From: Astropecten irregularis
Taxonomy: Eukaryota; Echinodermata; Asteroidea; Paxillosida; Astropectinidae
Length of the DNA: 64,000 bases
Reading direction: 5' to 3'
NCBI GenBank assembly: GCA_963971285.1
Contig: OZ020252.1
Location: 8,159,662 to 8,223,661, forward strand
The notes under the pieces are model-generated. The model did not search any database. It saw nothing but the letters and a program-made list of their open reading frames with translations, and was not told the origin of the DNA. Positions 23,294 through 34,200 of this stretch are shown here, in pieces. The position numbers and the translations under genes are program-made. The first letter of the stretch is position 1; the number at the start of each line of letters is the position of its first letter.

Positions 23294-23739
23294 CAGGGTG
23301 TCCCAAAGAAACCCAACACTTTGTGTCGAGAACTATTTTATGAAAATTAAACTGTTTACTATTTCAAGATTCAAATATGTGATACAACCATATCTTGGCT
23401 ATCACCATGTAGAATTTGAGCAGAATTGGACTCAAATTGAGAAAAAAAAAACTAAGACTGAATTACCCAACCTCAAAACCAGATTTTCATCTTTCTTTCA
23501 ATACACATAATGTGTGCATTGACCACTTATTCTGGAACACTGCAAATTTATTTTTAAAGAGTACTCTTTTAATTGGTCATTATTTTCGCCAATTTCAGCC
23601 CGATTTTGCTTAAGTATAATTATAATGGTGATAGCCAAGACATGGCTGTATCATATGACTGAATCTTGAAGTGATAAACAGTTTAATTTTAACATAATGG
23701 TTCCCCGACACAGTGTTGCGTTTTTTCTGGGACACCCTG
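23294..23739. repeat. Family F (mariner-like) MITE, copy 1
   Basis: CAGGGTGTCCCA and its inverse GGGACACCCTG bound the element, with TA on both sides. These are Tc1/mariner-type termini. Long palindromic arms (GAACTATTTTATGAAAATTAA..; GGCTATCACCATGTAGAATT) pair across the centre. 446 bp. Confidence 0.85.
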
Positions 23740-23789
23740 TATATGAGTATATAAGTAGTCCATAAGTATAGGACCGAACAACATCATAA

Positions 23790-24303
23790 GGGGCCGTCCA
23801 TAAAGTACGTACGCACGAAATGCCGACTTTTTTGACCCCCCCTCCCCCTCTGTACGCATGGCGTACGCAGTGGTCCCAACCCCCCCTCCCCCCCTGTACG
23901 CATACGCATTCCACATTAGGTTTTTCACTTCTCGTGCTCCCTTGCTTTAGTATCATTAAAATGTCATCGTAATCCGGGCCGGTTCCGTTATTGGGACGTC
24001 ACTTTCAAATTCTGAAATGAATGATTAAAGTTTAACAGGTTTTTATACATTTACAGATGGATTTTACTATTTTTTATCATGTTGAATAAGAAAAAAAGGA
24101 AAAAACAAAACAATCCCGGTGTTTTTTTTCACGTTTTTTTACCTCTCTTTTCGCGCGAAAATGCTATGCAAACTTTTCGTTTGCGTACGGTACGCATTGG
24201 CCTTAACCCCCCCCCCCCCTCCCCCCCTGTACGAATGGCGTACGCATCGGTAACAACCCCCCCCCCCCCCCCCTTCGTGCGTACGTACTTTATGGACGGC
24301 CCC
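23790..24303. mobile_element. Family J MITE abutting the zinc-finger stop codon
   Basis: GGGGCCGTCCATAAAGTACG at the left and its exact inverse at the right, with TAA duplicated on both sides (23787-23789, 24304-24306). The arms are rich in TACGCA and C-runs. 514 bp with no transposase. Confidence 0.85.
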
Positions 24304-25217
24304 TAATAGTCCAGTGTGGCACAAAGTATGGAGTTGAAATCCAGGATTCGTCCTAATAGTTGGTCCTGAAGGGTGGAGACCAGACTCCGAGCATAAAGGC
24401 AGATGTTAAACGACTCTTCTGATGTAGCAGAAGACATCCTCCGCAGCAAGTCCTCCGACTGCGCCTTGCATACTTGGGTGAATTTGTGCTGCAGATCATC
24501 AAATCTCTCCATCATTTTATCCAATGCCTCGGCCAAGATGATGTTCTGTTGGGAGCATGTGGGGGCACTGGAGACCTTTGTGGCCAAAGGAGGCAACTGA
24601 GACTGCTGGCTTAGACATCTGCGCTTAGGGGGAGGCAGATCACGCAGTGTTGGGATTGCACTTGGCATTGCCGGCAGCAAAGGGGTCGCAATCGGCCGTG
24701 ATTCCGTTGGCTGACGCCTCGTCGTCTTGGCAATCGTCAAGGTGCTGGACTCAAACGATCCTGGTCGGGGAGCAGGGGATCGTGAAGGAATCGGGGGAGC
24801 TGAAAGCGGAGTATCCTCGCTCTTCACATGAGAGATGGGATCATTCCTGTCATGACACTGTGCCTGGGTGATGGTCGGAGGCTCAAGCTCACAGGTCGTG
24901 AGCTTTTGCGTCATCATGAGCCGATAGTGATGGACAGCGCTTAGTTCACCCTTAGCCAATGCCTTGGCCATCCAGTGGTGAGCAAACGGGACAGCGCTGT
25001 ATCGGGCCTCCCCAGTTTCTTTGGCATACTGGAACTGTTCCTGATGTTTCGTTGTCTGCATGTGGGTTCTCAGCAGTGCCCGAGTGTAATACCCCCTCTT
25101 GCAGTATGTGCAGACATAGGGGCTAACCTGCCATGGCCAGTGCTGGAACATGTGTCGAAACAGCCCGTGTTTGTCCACAAAGGAAACATGACATCCATTC
25201 CACTCGCAATGTACCAT
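24303..25217 (-). CDS. Two-finger C2H2 protein, single exon
   Basis: A 304-codon intronless frame. Two zinc fingers sit at the very N-terminus: C4-x4-C9-x12-H22-x3-H26 and C36-x2-C39-x12-H52-x5-H58. A basic linker, a Pro/Ser-rich middle with a PPPKRRC nuclear-localisation-like stretch near residue 198, and a helical C-terminal segment (about 224-300) follow. The helical segment (ILAEALDKMMERFDDLQHKF) may mediate dimerisation. It is probably nuclear and DNA-binding; the target is unknown and I cannot place the subfamily. The ATG at 25217 precedes finger 1 by three codons, which leaves no room for a shorter start, though an upstream exon is possible. The C-terminus is abnormal: the TAG stop uses two bases of a target-site duplication and the first base of the MITE at 23790-24303, so an insertion has set where the protein ends. 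Confidence 0.8.
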   Translation of the reverse strand: MVHCEWNGCHVSFVDKHGLFRHMFQHWPWQVSPYVCTYCKRGYYTRALLRTHMQTTKHQEQFQYAKETGEARYSAVPFAHHWMAKALAKGELSAVHHYRLMMTQKLTTCELEPPTITQAQCHDRNDPISHVKSEDTPLSAPPIPSRSPAPRPGSFESSTLTIAKTTRRQPTESRPIATPLLPAMPSAIPTLRDLPPPKRRCLSQQSQLPPLATKVSSAPTCSQQNIILAEALDKMMERFDDLQHKFTQVCKAQSEDLLRRMSSATSEESFNICLYARSLVSTLQDQLLGRILDFNSILCATLDY

Positions 25218-25549
25218 GATGCTTAAAGTAAATAAGCTTGAAGGTTGGAAGCCGAGTATTAGGAGATGTTAACAGGATATGGAAGCAAAAGCAGAAGTGA
25301 GGTTATGCCCACTAGGTGTAGGCCTATACATGTACATGCAGCATTATCGCAATCATTAGCACATTACACGAGGGAGAGAAGAGATTGCAGCAATTAGCAA
25401 GTTGTGTTTAAGTTGTGTGGAGTAGGGCTGCTGGTTCATTGTTTGTTATGTAGCAAATAAGCAAGTGGTGCCCATATATGTACCTGTGTATATATACTAG
25501 GTTCACTGTAGCATGTAAGCAAACATGGTAGGGGTTATACAGGGTGTCC

Positions 25550-25855
25550 CAGAAAAAACGCAACACTGTGTATCGGGACCCATAATGTTAAAATCAAACT
25601 GTTTATCACTTCAAGATTATGTGATAAAACCATGTCTTGGCTATCACCATGTAAATTTAAGCGCAATCGCTGGAATTAGCGCAAATAATTATGACCAATT
25701 GAAAGAGTACTCCTTAAAAACTAATTTGCAAGGATAACATGCATGTTGATAGCCAAGACATACATTTATCACATATCTTAATCTTGAGGTGATAAACAGT
25801 TAAATTTGGATATAGTAGATCTCGACACAAGTGTTGCTGTTTTTTGGGACACCCT
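25550..25855. repeat. Family F MITE, internally shortened
   Basis: TA-flanked CAGGGTGTCCC and GGGACACCCTG ends; 306 bp, lacking part of the centre. It lies between the zinc-finger gene start and the receptor start, which are divergent. Confidence 0.8.
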
Positions 25856-26046
25856 GTACAAAAGTACAGTATAGAACACAAACCATTGTAATCACAGTGC
25901 CATATTTTTATAAAACCATGGAGGAAGGAATTATCATGGGGAAACTCAACAGTATGAACTCAAATGAGCCAAAGTAATACATGAACTGCTATGTCACGTT
26001 TTATGGTCTTATTTCGTTTTGCAGGAAGACAAAAAAAAAAACCACA

Positions 26047-28164
26047 ATGGCACGCCCAAGTAAGACGTTGACTGGTTTCTGTTTATCGGTAACAATGGCT
26101 TACCTGGTAACCGTGGCAATGGGTGAGTTTTCTAAAATGGTTTTTTATATTACTGAAATCTCTTATTCATTATATTCTTTATCAACTGACACATTTTGTA
26201 ATAGGAATCCGAGTATTATATTGACGACCGCGGAGACAAACATTCAAACGCAAACGGAGGCGACGAAACTCCGATTGCCCGATCATTTATAATCATCCAT
26301 TTCAGTTCCTCCGTCTACACCAGGGGACAATTTCATAAAACTGTTAAACACAAAAATGTGCTTAGCACAAAAATGTCTCGCCCAATAAAACAAACTACCA
26401 TTGAAAATTCCATTTCATATTCATGGTCAGCGAACAACAGCCAAAGAACAATTGCAAGTGATACACGACACATGGAAATTTGGTTGTTAACCCTGTTTTT
26501 ATTAAGACAGAAATGTCATGCTTATCAAATTTTTGTGCTTAACAGTTTTATGAAATTGGCCCCAGGTTAATGTTATAAGAGCAATAATATATTAAACACA
26601 AATTAAATTGTATTAGAATTAATCAATTTGATAATTTGACACATAAGCCTCTCAAAAAATAAAATGAAAAAAAACAACAAAAACAACAACAACAACAATC
26701 CATTAATAAACAAATAGAAGAGATTTATTCCAATCATTAATGGATATGTAAAAAAAAAACGTATCTTAAAACAAATAATGTGATTAATTTATCAAAAGTG
26801 TTTCAACTATTAATTGTTTCTATCTATGGTATAATACATGATTGGTAAAGGTCACAAAACAACACTCATACTTTGTGCGAGTGCTCAACAAAACCCTGTG
26901 AAAATTTGAGCTCAATCGGACATCTGAGTCACGAGAAAATACCGAAAATCCGACTTAACTTTTTTTCTTACAAAACATAAAAGAATGGTTTTGATCTAAC
27001 CCCGAGATCAAAACTGTTTTCGGTCGTTGTTTGACTATATTTCTGGATAAATACGCATTTTCAGGCGAAAATATTTAAACGGTATGTATCTACCATCACC
27101 ATCTTCGATCCTAAAAGTTATACGTAAATCTATGAAGATTTCTGTTTGGGTATGTTACCAATCCTGCACCGCATGTACTTTATGTACGATATGTATCTAC
27201 CAGCACCATCTTCATATCCTGAAAGTTACTTTCTGTTTGGGCTTGTTACCAATCATGTACTGTACCTTAAAATATGAATCTGTAAACGTTTCCACTGTGT
27301 TTAGTAATTGGGTTGTCTCAAAAATTAGTTCACAGGTTTACGTCTGGTACAAACATACTCCCCGTAAAAATTGTGCGGCATAAAATGTTTATATTTGTCC
27401 AGAAATGAATACAACAAAAGACCGAAAACAGTTTCGATCCCGGGGATCAAAACCTCACAATTACAATTACATTGTACCTCACAATTTCGCTTAAACATAT
27501 TGCAATGGTTTTTGGCTGTTTTTATTTTATTGTTTCAATGATAAATTGAGCCGAAAATTTCCACAGCTTTGTTTTTATTCCACGACAAATCAAACTATGA
27601 ACAGACCGTCGCTGTTCCGTCACCTTTATTACCAATGTTGGGATTCTGTATTAGTTTGCATCTTATTGGTCTGGCCCTCTCACAGGCGATGTCACTTGTC
27701 CGGGTGACAAGAGCTCAACGACGGACACGGAGAAAAGTACAAGCACCAAAGTGACATGGACATTAGCCGGCGCCACGTGCAACCGCGCAAGCGGATCACC
27801 ATTTCAAATAGGTATCACCACTGTGACATGTACAGGGACGGACGGTACCACGTGCTCATTCCGGGTAACGATTTCAGGTATGTGGCGCAAATTAAGCTTG
27901 TTCTCAAGTTACTAGGGCCTTTACGACATGGGACTTGAGGCTAGCTATAGGCTTGGCATTTGTTTCAAGTTCTACAGCCATTTTGTGTCCTAAAGGAAAT
28001 AGAAGGGCTTGAGATACACGGCGAAGCTGGAGCCTTTCTCCAGCTTCATTATGTGACCCAATCCCTTCGTTTCATTTTTATGGGCTTCAAATGGTGGTAG
28101 TGAAATAAGTCCCAACACCTCAAGCCTAGTTTCATAATGGGCCTTTTAGAAACGAAGGTCTCAT

Positions 28165-28249
<85 letters not shown>

Positions 28250-31200
28250 ACAGGCTCAGGCTCAGGCTCAGGCTCAGGCTAAGGCTCAGGCTCAGGCTCA
28301 AGCTCAGGTTCCATTCCACTGCGAATCCATTCTAAAAGCAGAGGCTTTTGACTGCAGTTCGGAAGTTCTGGTTTGAACAAACAATAAGAGAAGGAAACTA
28401 TTCTTAATCGACTCTCAGACTTAAGGGGGTACATCTCACTGGGCTTGAAACTAGTTGAAATTGCGCGACTCCATACTTGCAGAGACGTCTCCGCGACGGT
28501 TGTCTCCTGAAAATAATGGAGTCTCCGAGCCGTCGCAAGATGTTTAAACATGTTCGATTTTTTCGAGACGTCGCAGAGACTAATGATATCTGAGACTTCT
28601 CCGCGACTGATAAGTTGGAGACGTCGCAGCGACGTCTCATTTGATGAGATATGGCATAAAGCTGTCCTCCTACTGTTGAAGTAAAACTTTCTTCGCCATT
28701 CAATTGCATCATTCAATTCGTCATTTCATCATTCAATTCACCAATTTCATCATTGGCTTTTTTTTTTTTTTTTTTTTACAGACAACGAAAATCCTACTTT
28801 CTCCGTTCAGCCGGAAAACGTGCGCAAGGCCATACCGGACTTCAACCCAATGCTGCCAGTGCCGTGGCAGGCGGTGTCCTGGAGTCTTCCGGCCGCCAGT
28901 GACAATTCGGGTCCCACGGGCGATGTGTTCGAGCAGCCGTCGTCTACGCACGACGAGGGATCCCTGTTCCCGCTGGGCAAGACCCGAGTGACCTACACGG
29001 CACGGGACTTCAGCGGCAACGAGGACAGCTCCTATCATTTCGACGTGTATGTCGCCGGTGAGTCATGCATTATGTCACTATTACTATAGATACACGAATC
29101 CGACTTGCAATTCATGTATAAATTTGCCGCCAATTTTGCGGTGTATCAGGGGACGTACACCATGTATAGAATGCGGGCGGGGACACCGCAGTAATGATGG
29201 GTGATGTGTCGTGCCGTCGGATCGGTCTTGAGTCATGTTGCTGCTGGTGTTTCAAGTTGTGTGATCGAGTGGCATAATCAACTTATAATTATGTAAATTT
29301 GCTTAAAGGCACTAGAACTGAGTTCCCTATTCAAGAACATTTTTTTTATTCATGGAGAAAAACAAAAATGAGTGAAATCAAACTAGTTGCCGTCAAAACA
29401 CTGCAAAATAGCGATATGACGTACATTTTTGCGATATAGTTGGAAATAACTCCCTATACTTAGCCGATCAAAATGAAACTTGTACAAAATGTAGCCCCAG
29501 ATGTTCCCTACAGGATGATTACAGATTTGTCACATTTCCCAGTAATTTTCATGGCCGAAGGTTCAAGTATAGCACCACTCGCACCAAGTGAAATCAAAAT
29601 ATAGTTGCAGTCAAAACACTGCAAAATAACGGTGTGACACATATTTTTTGCGCTAGAGTTGGAAATAACTCCCTCAATACTAAACCGATCAAACTAATGA
29701 AACTTGTACAAAATGTAGCCCCGGATGTTCCATATAGGATGATAACATAGTTGTCACATTTCCAAGTCATTTTCATGGCTGAAAGTTCAAGTATAGCACC
29801 ACTTGCACCCGTCTTCCGAAGGACACTGTCTTGGTTGTGGCCACATGTTGTCCCGGGGGACATGTACCTATATACCGGTAGGTAATTCTGTCCACCGGAC
29901 ACATTATGGAATTTGTTATACTTTGTATCATGGCCTACTTTGTATCAAATAGAACTCGTGTTAAAGCTGAAGTTGAACTTGCTATTATAATGGCTTCAAC
30001 TCGGTTTCAAAACTTCGTCTTGGTACGTTTTTCAAACTTGATGAACCGTGACTTTAAAGGTAGTATCATACTTTGTTTTTGTCAAAGAAATACCGATTCA
30101 TGGGCTAAAATATCAAGGAAGATACAGTAACAGTCACCTGTGAAAATTTCAGTCCCATACGGTGCCCACTTTTTGAGAAAAGAGTGAAAAGCAGCCATGG
30201 TATTTTTGGAGTCTTTTCTCTTTTATTTTTGATCTTTTAAAAGATCAAAAAGATTTTCGGTCGTTTTTTTTACTAATTTCTTGATAAATACACCATTCCA
30301 GGCGGAATACTTTTAACGTTAGGTTTCTACCATCACCATCTTCATAAGTTGTAAGTTACGGGTAAATCTGTGAAAATGTCTGTTTCGGTATACTAAAGTA
30401 TGATGAGGCCTACTAGGCCCTGTACCTTTAAAAGTGCAACGCGGGCAGCTGCGAAAAATAATAAACATTGGCTGGAGAGGGCGGTATTTCAGATCTGTTG
30501 CCAGGCCATGATCAGCATGCAGCTAGCTAGCTCAGTCATAATTATAGTAGGCCTAGGCCTAAGGCCGTATTTGCGGTAAGTCAAAAATATATTAAAAAAT
30601 GCTTGTTGATCCTTTCCTTTATAGTTTTGGAATCCACTTGTGCACAATTACCGTACTATGAATCTTGGGTTTAAAATCAACAAACTCTTTCAACTCCTTT
30701 TTCCTGTTCTCCTCTCTATGGTACAGTTCAACCACCAGACAACCACACGTTTGCAGTCCATGGATTAACTACAATTGACAAGATCGCAGTCCGTTGGCCC
30801 GAATTGGATAAGAAAGATGTTACAAAATACTACATCTTGCACTATCAGGTAATATGAAATCAAATGAGGGCAATACTGTAGGCCTAGTTACTTTATGGAA
30901 GTTTTAGGCCAGACCTATTCATACTACAGTACTTAACGTCAGGCCTAGTACTACTCCTACTTGTACTACTAATCGTAGTACTACTCCTACTTGTACTAGT
31001 AGGCCTACTAGTACTAGGGAAACTAAAAAATACTTTTGTAAATTGTTGAAATTATTGAAATACGACTCTCCATCTATTATTGGGCCATGGGTACCAGCTA
31101 TAACCTGAGTGTACTAAGCCTCAGGAACCCCAAAGATTGACTGGAGCGGGATAATTAACTCACCTTATTAATATTATGTTAAAAGTGGTGTCCTTTGGAA

Positions 31201-34200
31201 TGTTTATAGCAAGGTTAAATTTGTAAAGGGCATTGATTTTTTAGGCAAATTTTGGGGTAAAACAATAACAAAGATGTGACATTTCACAGACGAAACGCTT
31301 AGCCATTAACTGCTTAGGTGGCCCATCGAAGTATAAAGATAACACATTAATTATGCAAAATTGGCCGCATACCTCAATGCCCAAAAGTGAAAGGTTGTCG
31401 ACATGCAAATTAGAAGCGTTATAATTTTCCGCCAATGGGAAGGGCTACTCCAGTCACTAGGGAGGGATGTTGTGTATTCGGGGGATTAGATTAATTAGAC
31501 ACTTTGTCATGCAGCCAACAAAAGGAAGTAGATCCGTTTTTTTTAATCCTTCGTAAAGTGTTCAGACAGATTAATCTATGCATGCCATATTTGATTTTGC
31601 AAAATAACAGTTGGAGAGCCTCACAAAATCATTTAGAAAGAAATAAACCACAACCATATATGGGGAAATTCTTCCTTGCTCTGTGGAAAACAAAACTGAC
31701 TAAAGCATGAATTTGAACTAGTTAGACCCAGTAAATGGGGTGATGTGTAGTGTACTCTTAAACAAAAATTTGTTGGGCTTCAATAGGTGGGGGAGGGTAC
31801 TCAAATTTGAGGGTCATCTCCAAGGTGATATTTGCATGTTGTACTCCTGTTTGTCTGCCTCTTTTTATTTGTGTTCGGTAACTTCATTGCGAGCTGCTGC
31901 GAACCAGTGCGAGTCTATGATTTCCGTCCGTCTGTCGTACCGTCCATGTGAAATGTTAAAGCTTTTGGGTTTTTTTTTTTCTGAACATTAATTATTTCAA
32001 TCCGTAAAGACAATAGACAAATGTTACATTTTTTTTAAAATTTGCTATCATGTTTGTAACTGCATGTAAAGCTGCAGCGAGCCATGACAGCTTCTATGTT
32101 CTAGTTGAACAATTGGTGGACAACAAGAATGGTGTGAAGATGAAGAAGCAACTTCATGAATACCTTTGTTATTGTGCACCTTTGATCTTGCCTACCCAGA
32201 CCCCTTACGTGTCCCTTTTTGCTGACCACACTTGCCTTTCCCTCAGTATCCTCCTTGGTCACTCCTAACCCTTCCCCTATTGTTCTGATCCTCTCATCCA
32301 TTCAAGTAATACCTGCATGTTCTTGTCCTCTTGTTATTTATTTTGATCAAGATCCTGCTTGGATTGAAATCGTCAGGCCTGATCCTAACTCCAAGCACTT
32401 TGTTATTTTGAAAAGCGAACAAAGAAAAACTTACTGGAGCGGGATTCGAACCGGTGACCTCCTGAATACTGTACAGGCGCTCTACCAACTGAGCTATCCA
32501 GTTCTACGTTGATGGTGTCCCAAATTGTCAATTATCTTTGTTCGTTTGGCAGTCAGAAGCCATGAAACCGCACACACACCGCCATACCCCAAGGATCATT
32601 ACATCCATACACGCAGCAATGCTGCAAGTACAAGTGCAACATGAGAACAGTACATGGGGGATCACTCAAAGAGGATACAGCTTTTTTTAATTCATATAAT
32701 CATGTTCTAGTCCTCTTGTCATTTGATGATTACTTTGTTAAAAAAAATGAATATTAATTAATTTAGGCCACCGAGCTAGCTGGGGTCAGCGGAGTGAATC
32801 GAATCCAATATCGCGGCGGGTACCACAGTATTCATGAATATTAATTAATTTTGGTCGGGAAATAGATAGTTTGCGAATTAGGCTTGCCCTTCACCGACGT
32901 GGATGAGCACTGTATACCAGTACTGCTTGTAAGAGCACGTGAACAAATATTGGATTCGATTCATTCCGCTGACCCCGGCTAGCTCGGTGGCCTAGCTGTA
33001 TGGCATCTGCACACTAGTAAGCAGGAGGTCGTTGGTTCGAATCCCACCTGAGCCAGCATGTGATTTTTTCACGTGCTCTCACAAGCACTCAGTGCTCATC
33101 CACGTCGGTGAACGGCAAGCCTAATTTGCATACGATTAATTTGTTATTTTGATAGGGGAAGAAAGATTCGGACGCTGCATCTGGCAGAAACTCTTTCACA
33201 CCTGATGACAGCAAACAGCATACCTACATTGAACAGACCGTGGAGAATCTCAGCCCCGGTGAACTGTACTCGATAGAAGTGGGCGTCGATCAGTCTAATC
33301 TTGAGGAAATAAGCACGGTACAGCAATGGACAAGTAAGAAACCTCCAGGGGCTGGATTTTACCACCACTAATTCTTAATCTTAAGATTAATCTTAAAGGT
33401 AGTAGCATACTTTGGTAAGAGACCAAAACAGAAATGTTCACAGATTTACGTATAACTTACAAGGTATGAAGATGGTGATGGTAGAAACATACCGTTAACA
33501 TTTGTCCACCTAAAATGCTGTATTTATCCAGAAATTAGTAAAACAACGACCGAAAATCTTTTTGATCTTTTAAAAGATTAAAAATAAAAGAGAAAAGACT
33601 TAAGAAATACTGTGGCTATTTTTCACTGTTTTCTCAAACAGTGGGCACCGTATGGGACTGAAATTTTCACAGATGACTGTCCTTCCATTTTTCCCATGAA
33701 TCTGTATTTCTTTGATAAAAACCAAAGTGTGATACTACCTTTAAGTTAAGTTATCAATATTATACGATAATTTGCATTGTGACATCGCATATTAATAGCA
33801 GTCAAGATTGATTCACATTTAAAGATCAGTGTTTCGATCGTGTAAAATCGACCCCCGGGGCCGATTTCACTAAATGCTTTGCGATCATCGCTCAAGCCCA
33901 AATCCATCGCTAAACGGAAAATCGATCGCTCCTTTGCGTAGCAATTTTCTGCTTAGCGATGGATTTGGGCTTAAGCGATGATCGCAAAGCGTTAGTGAAA
34001 ACAGTCCCAGGCATCGGGCAGTTTGCAAAATCTATTTCATAGCACTATTTTCTAACTGTTGCAAATTTTATACTGTGTATATATGTTTGACATGAAATCG
34101 CCAGCATTTCTGTGTTTTACCCGTCATGAGTCATTCCTTTTTTAAATGTTTTTTTTTTACCATGCATATTTGTTATAATTTTTTTTTCTAATCATATTAT

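Noticed and set aside
28137-28376. Gly-Ser then Ala-Gln repeat frame
   Set aside because: Product of the (GGCTCA)n array in a transposon remnant.
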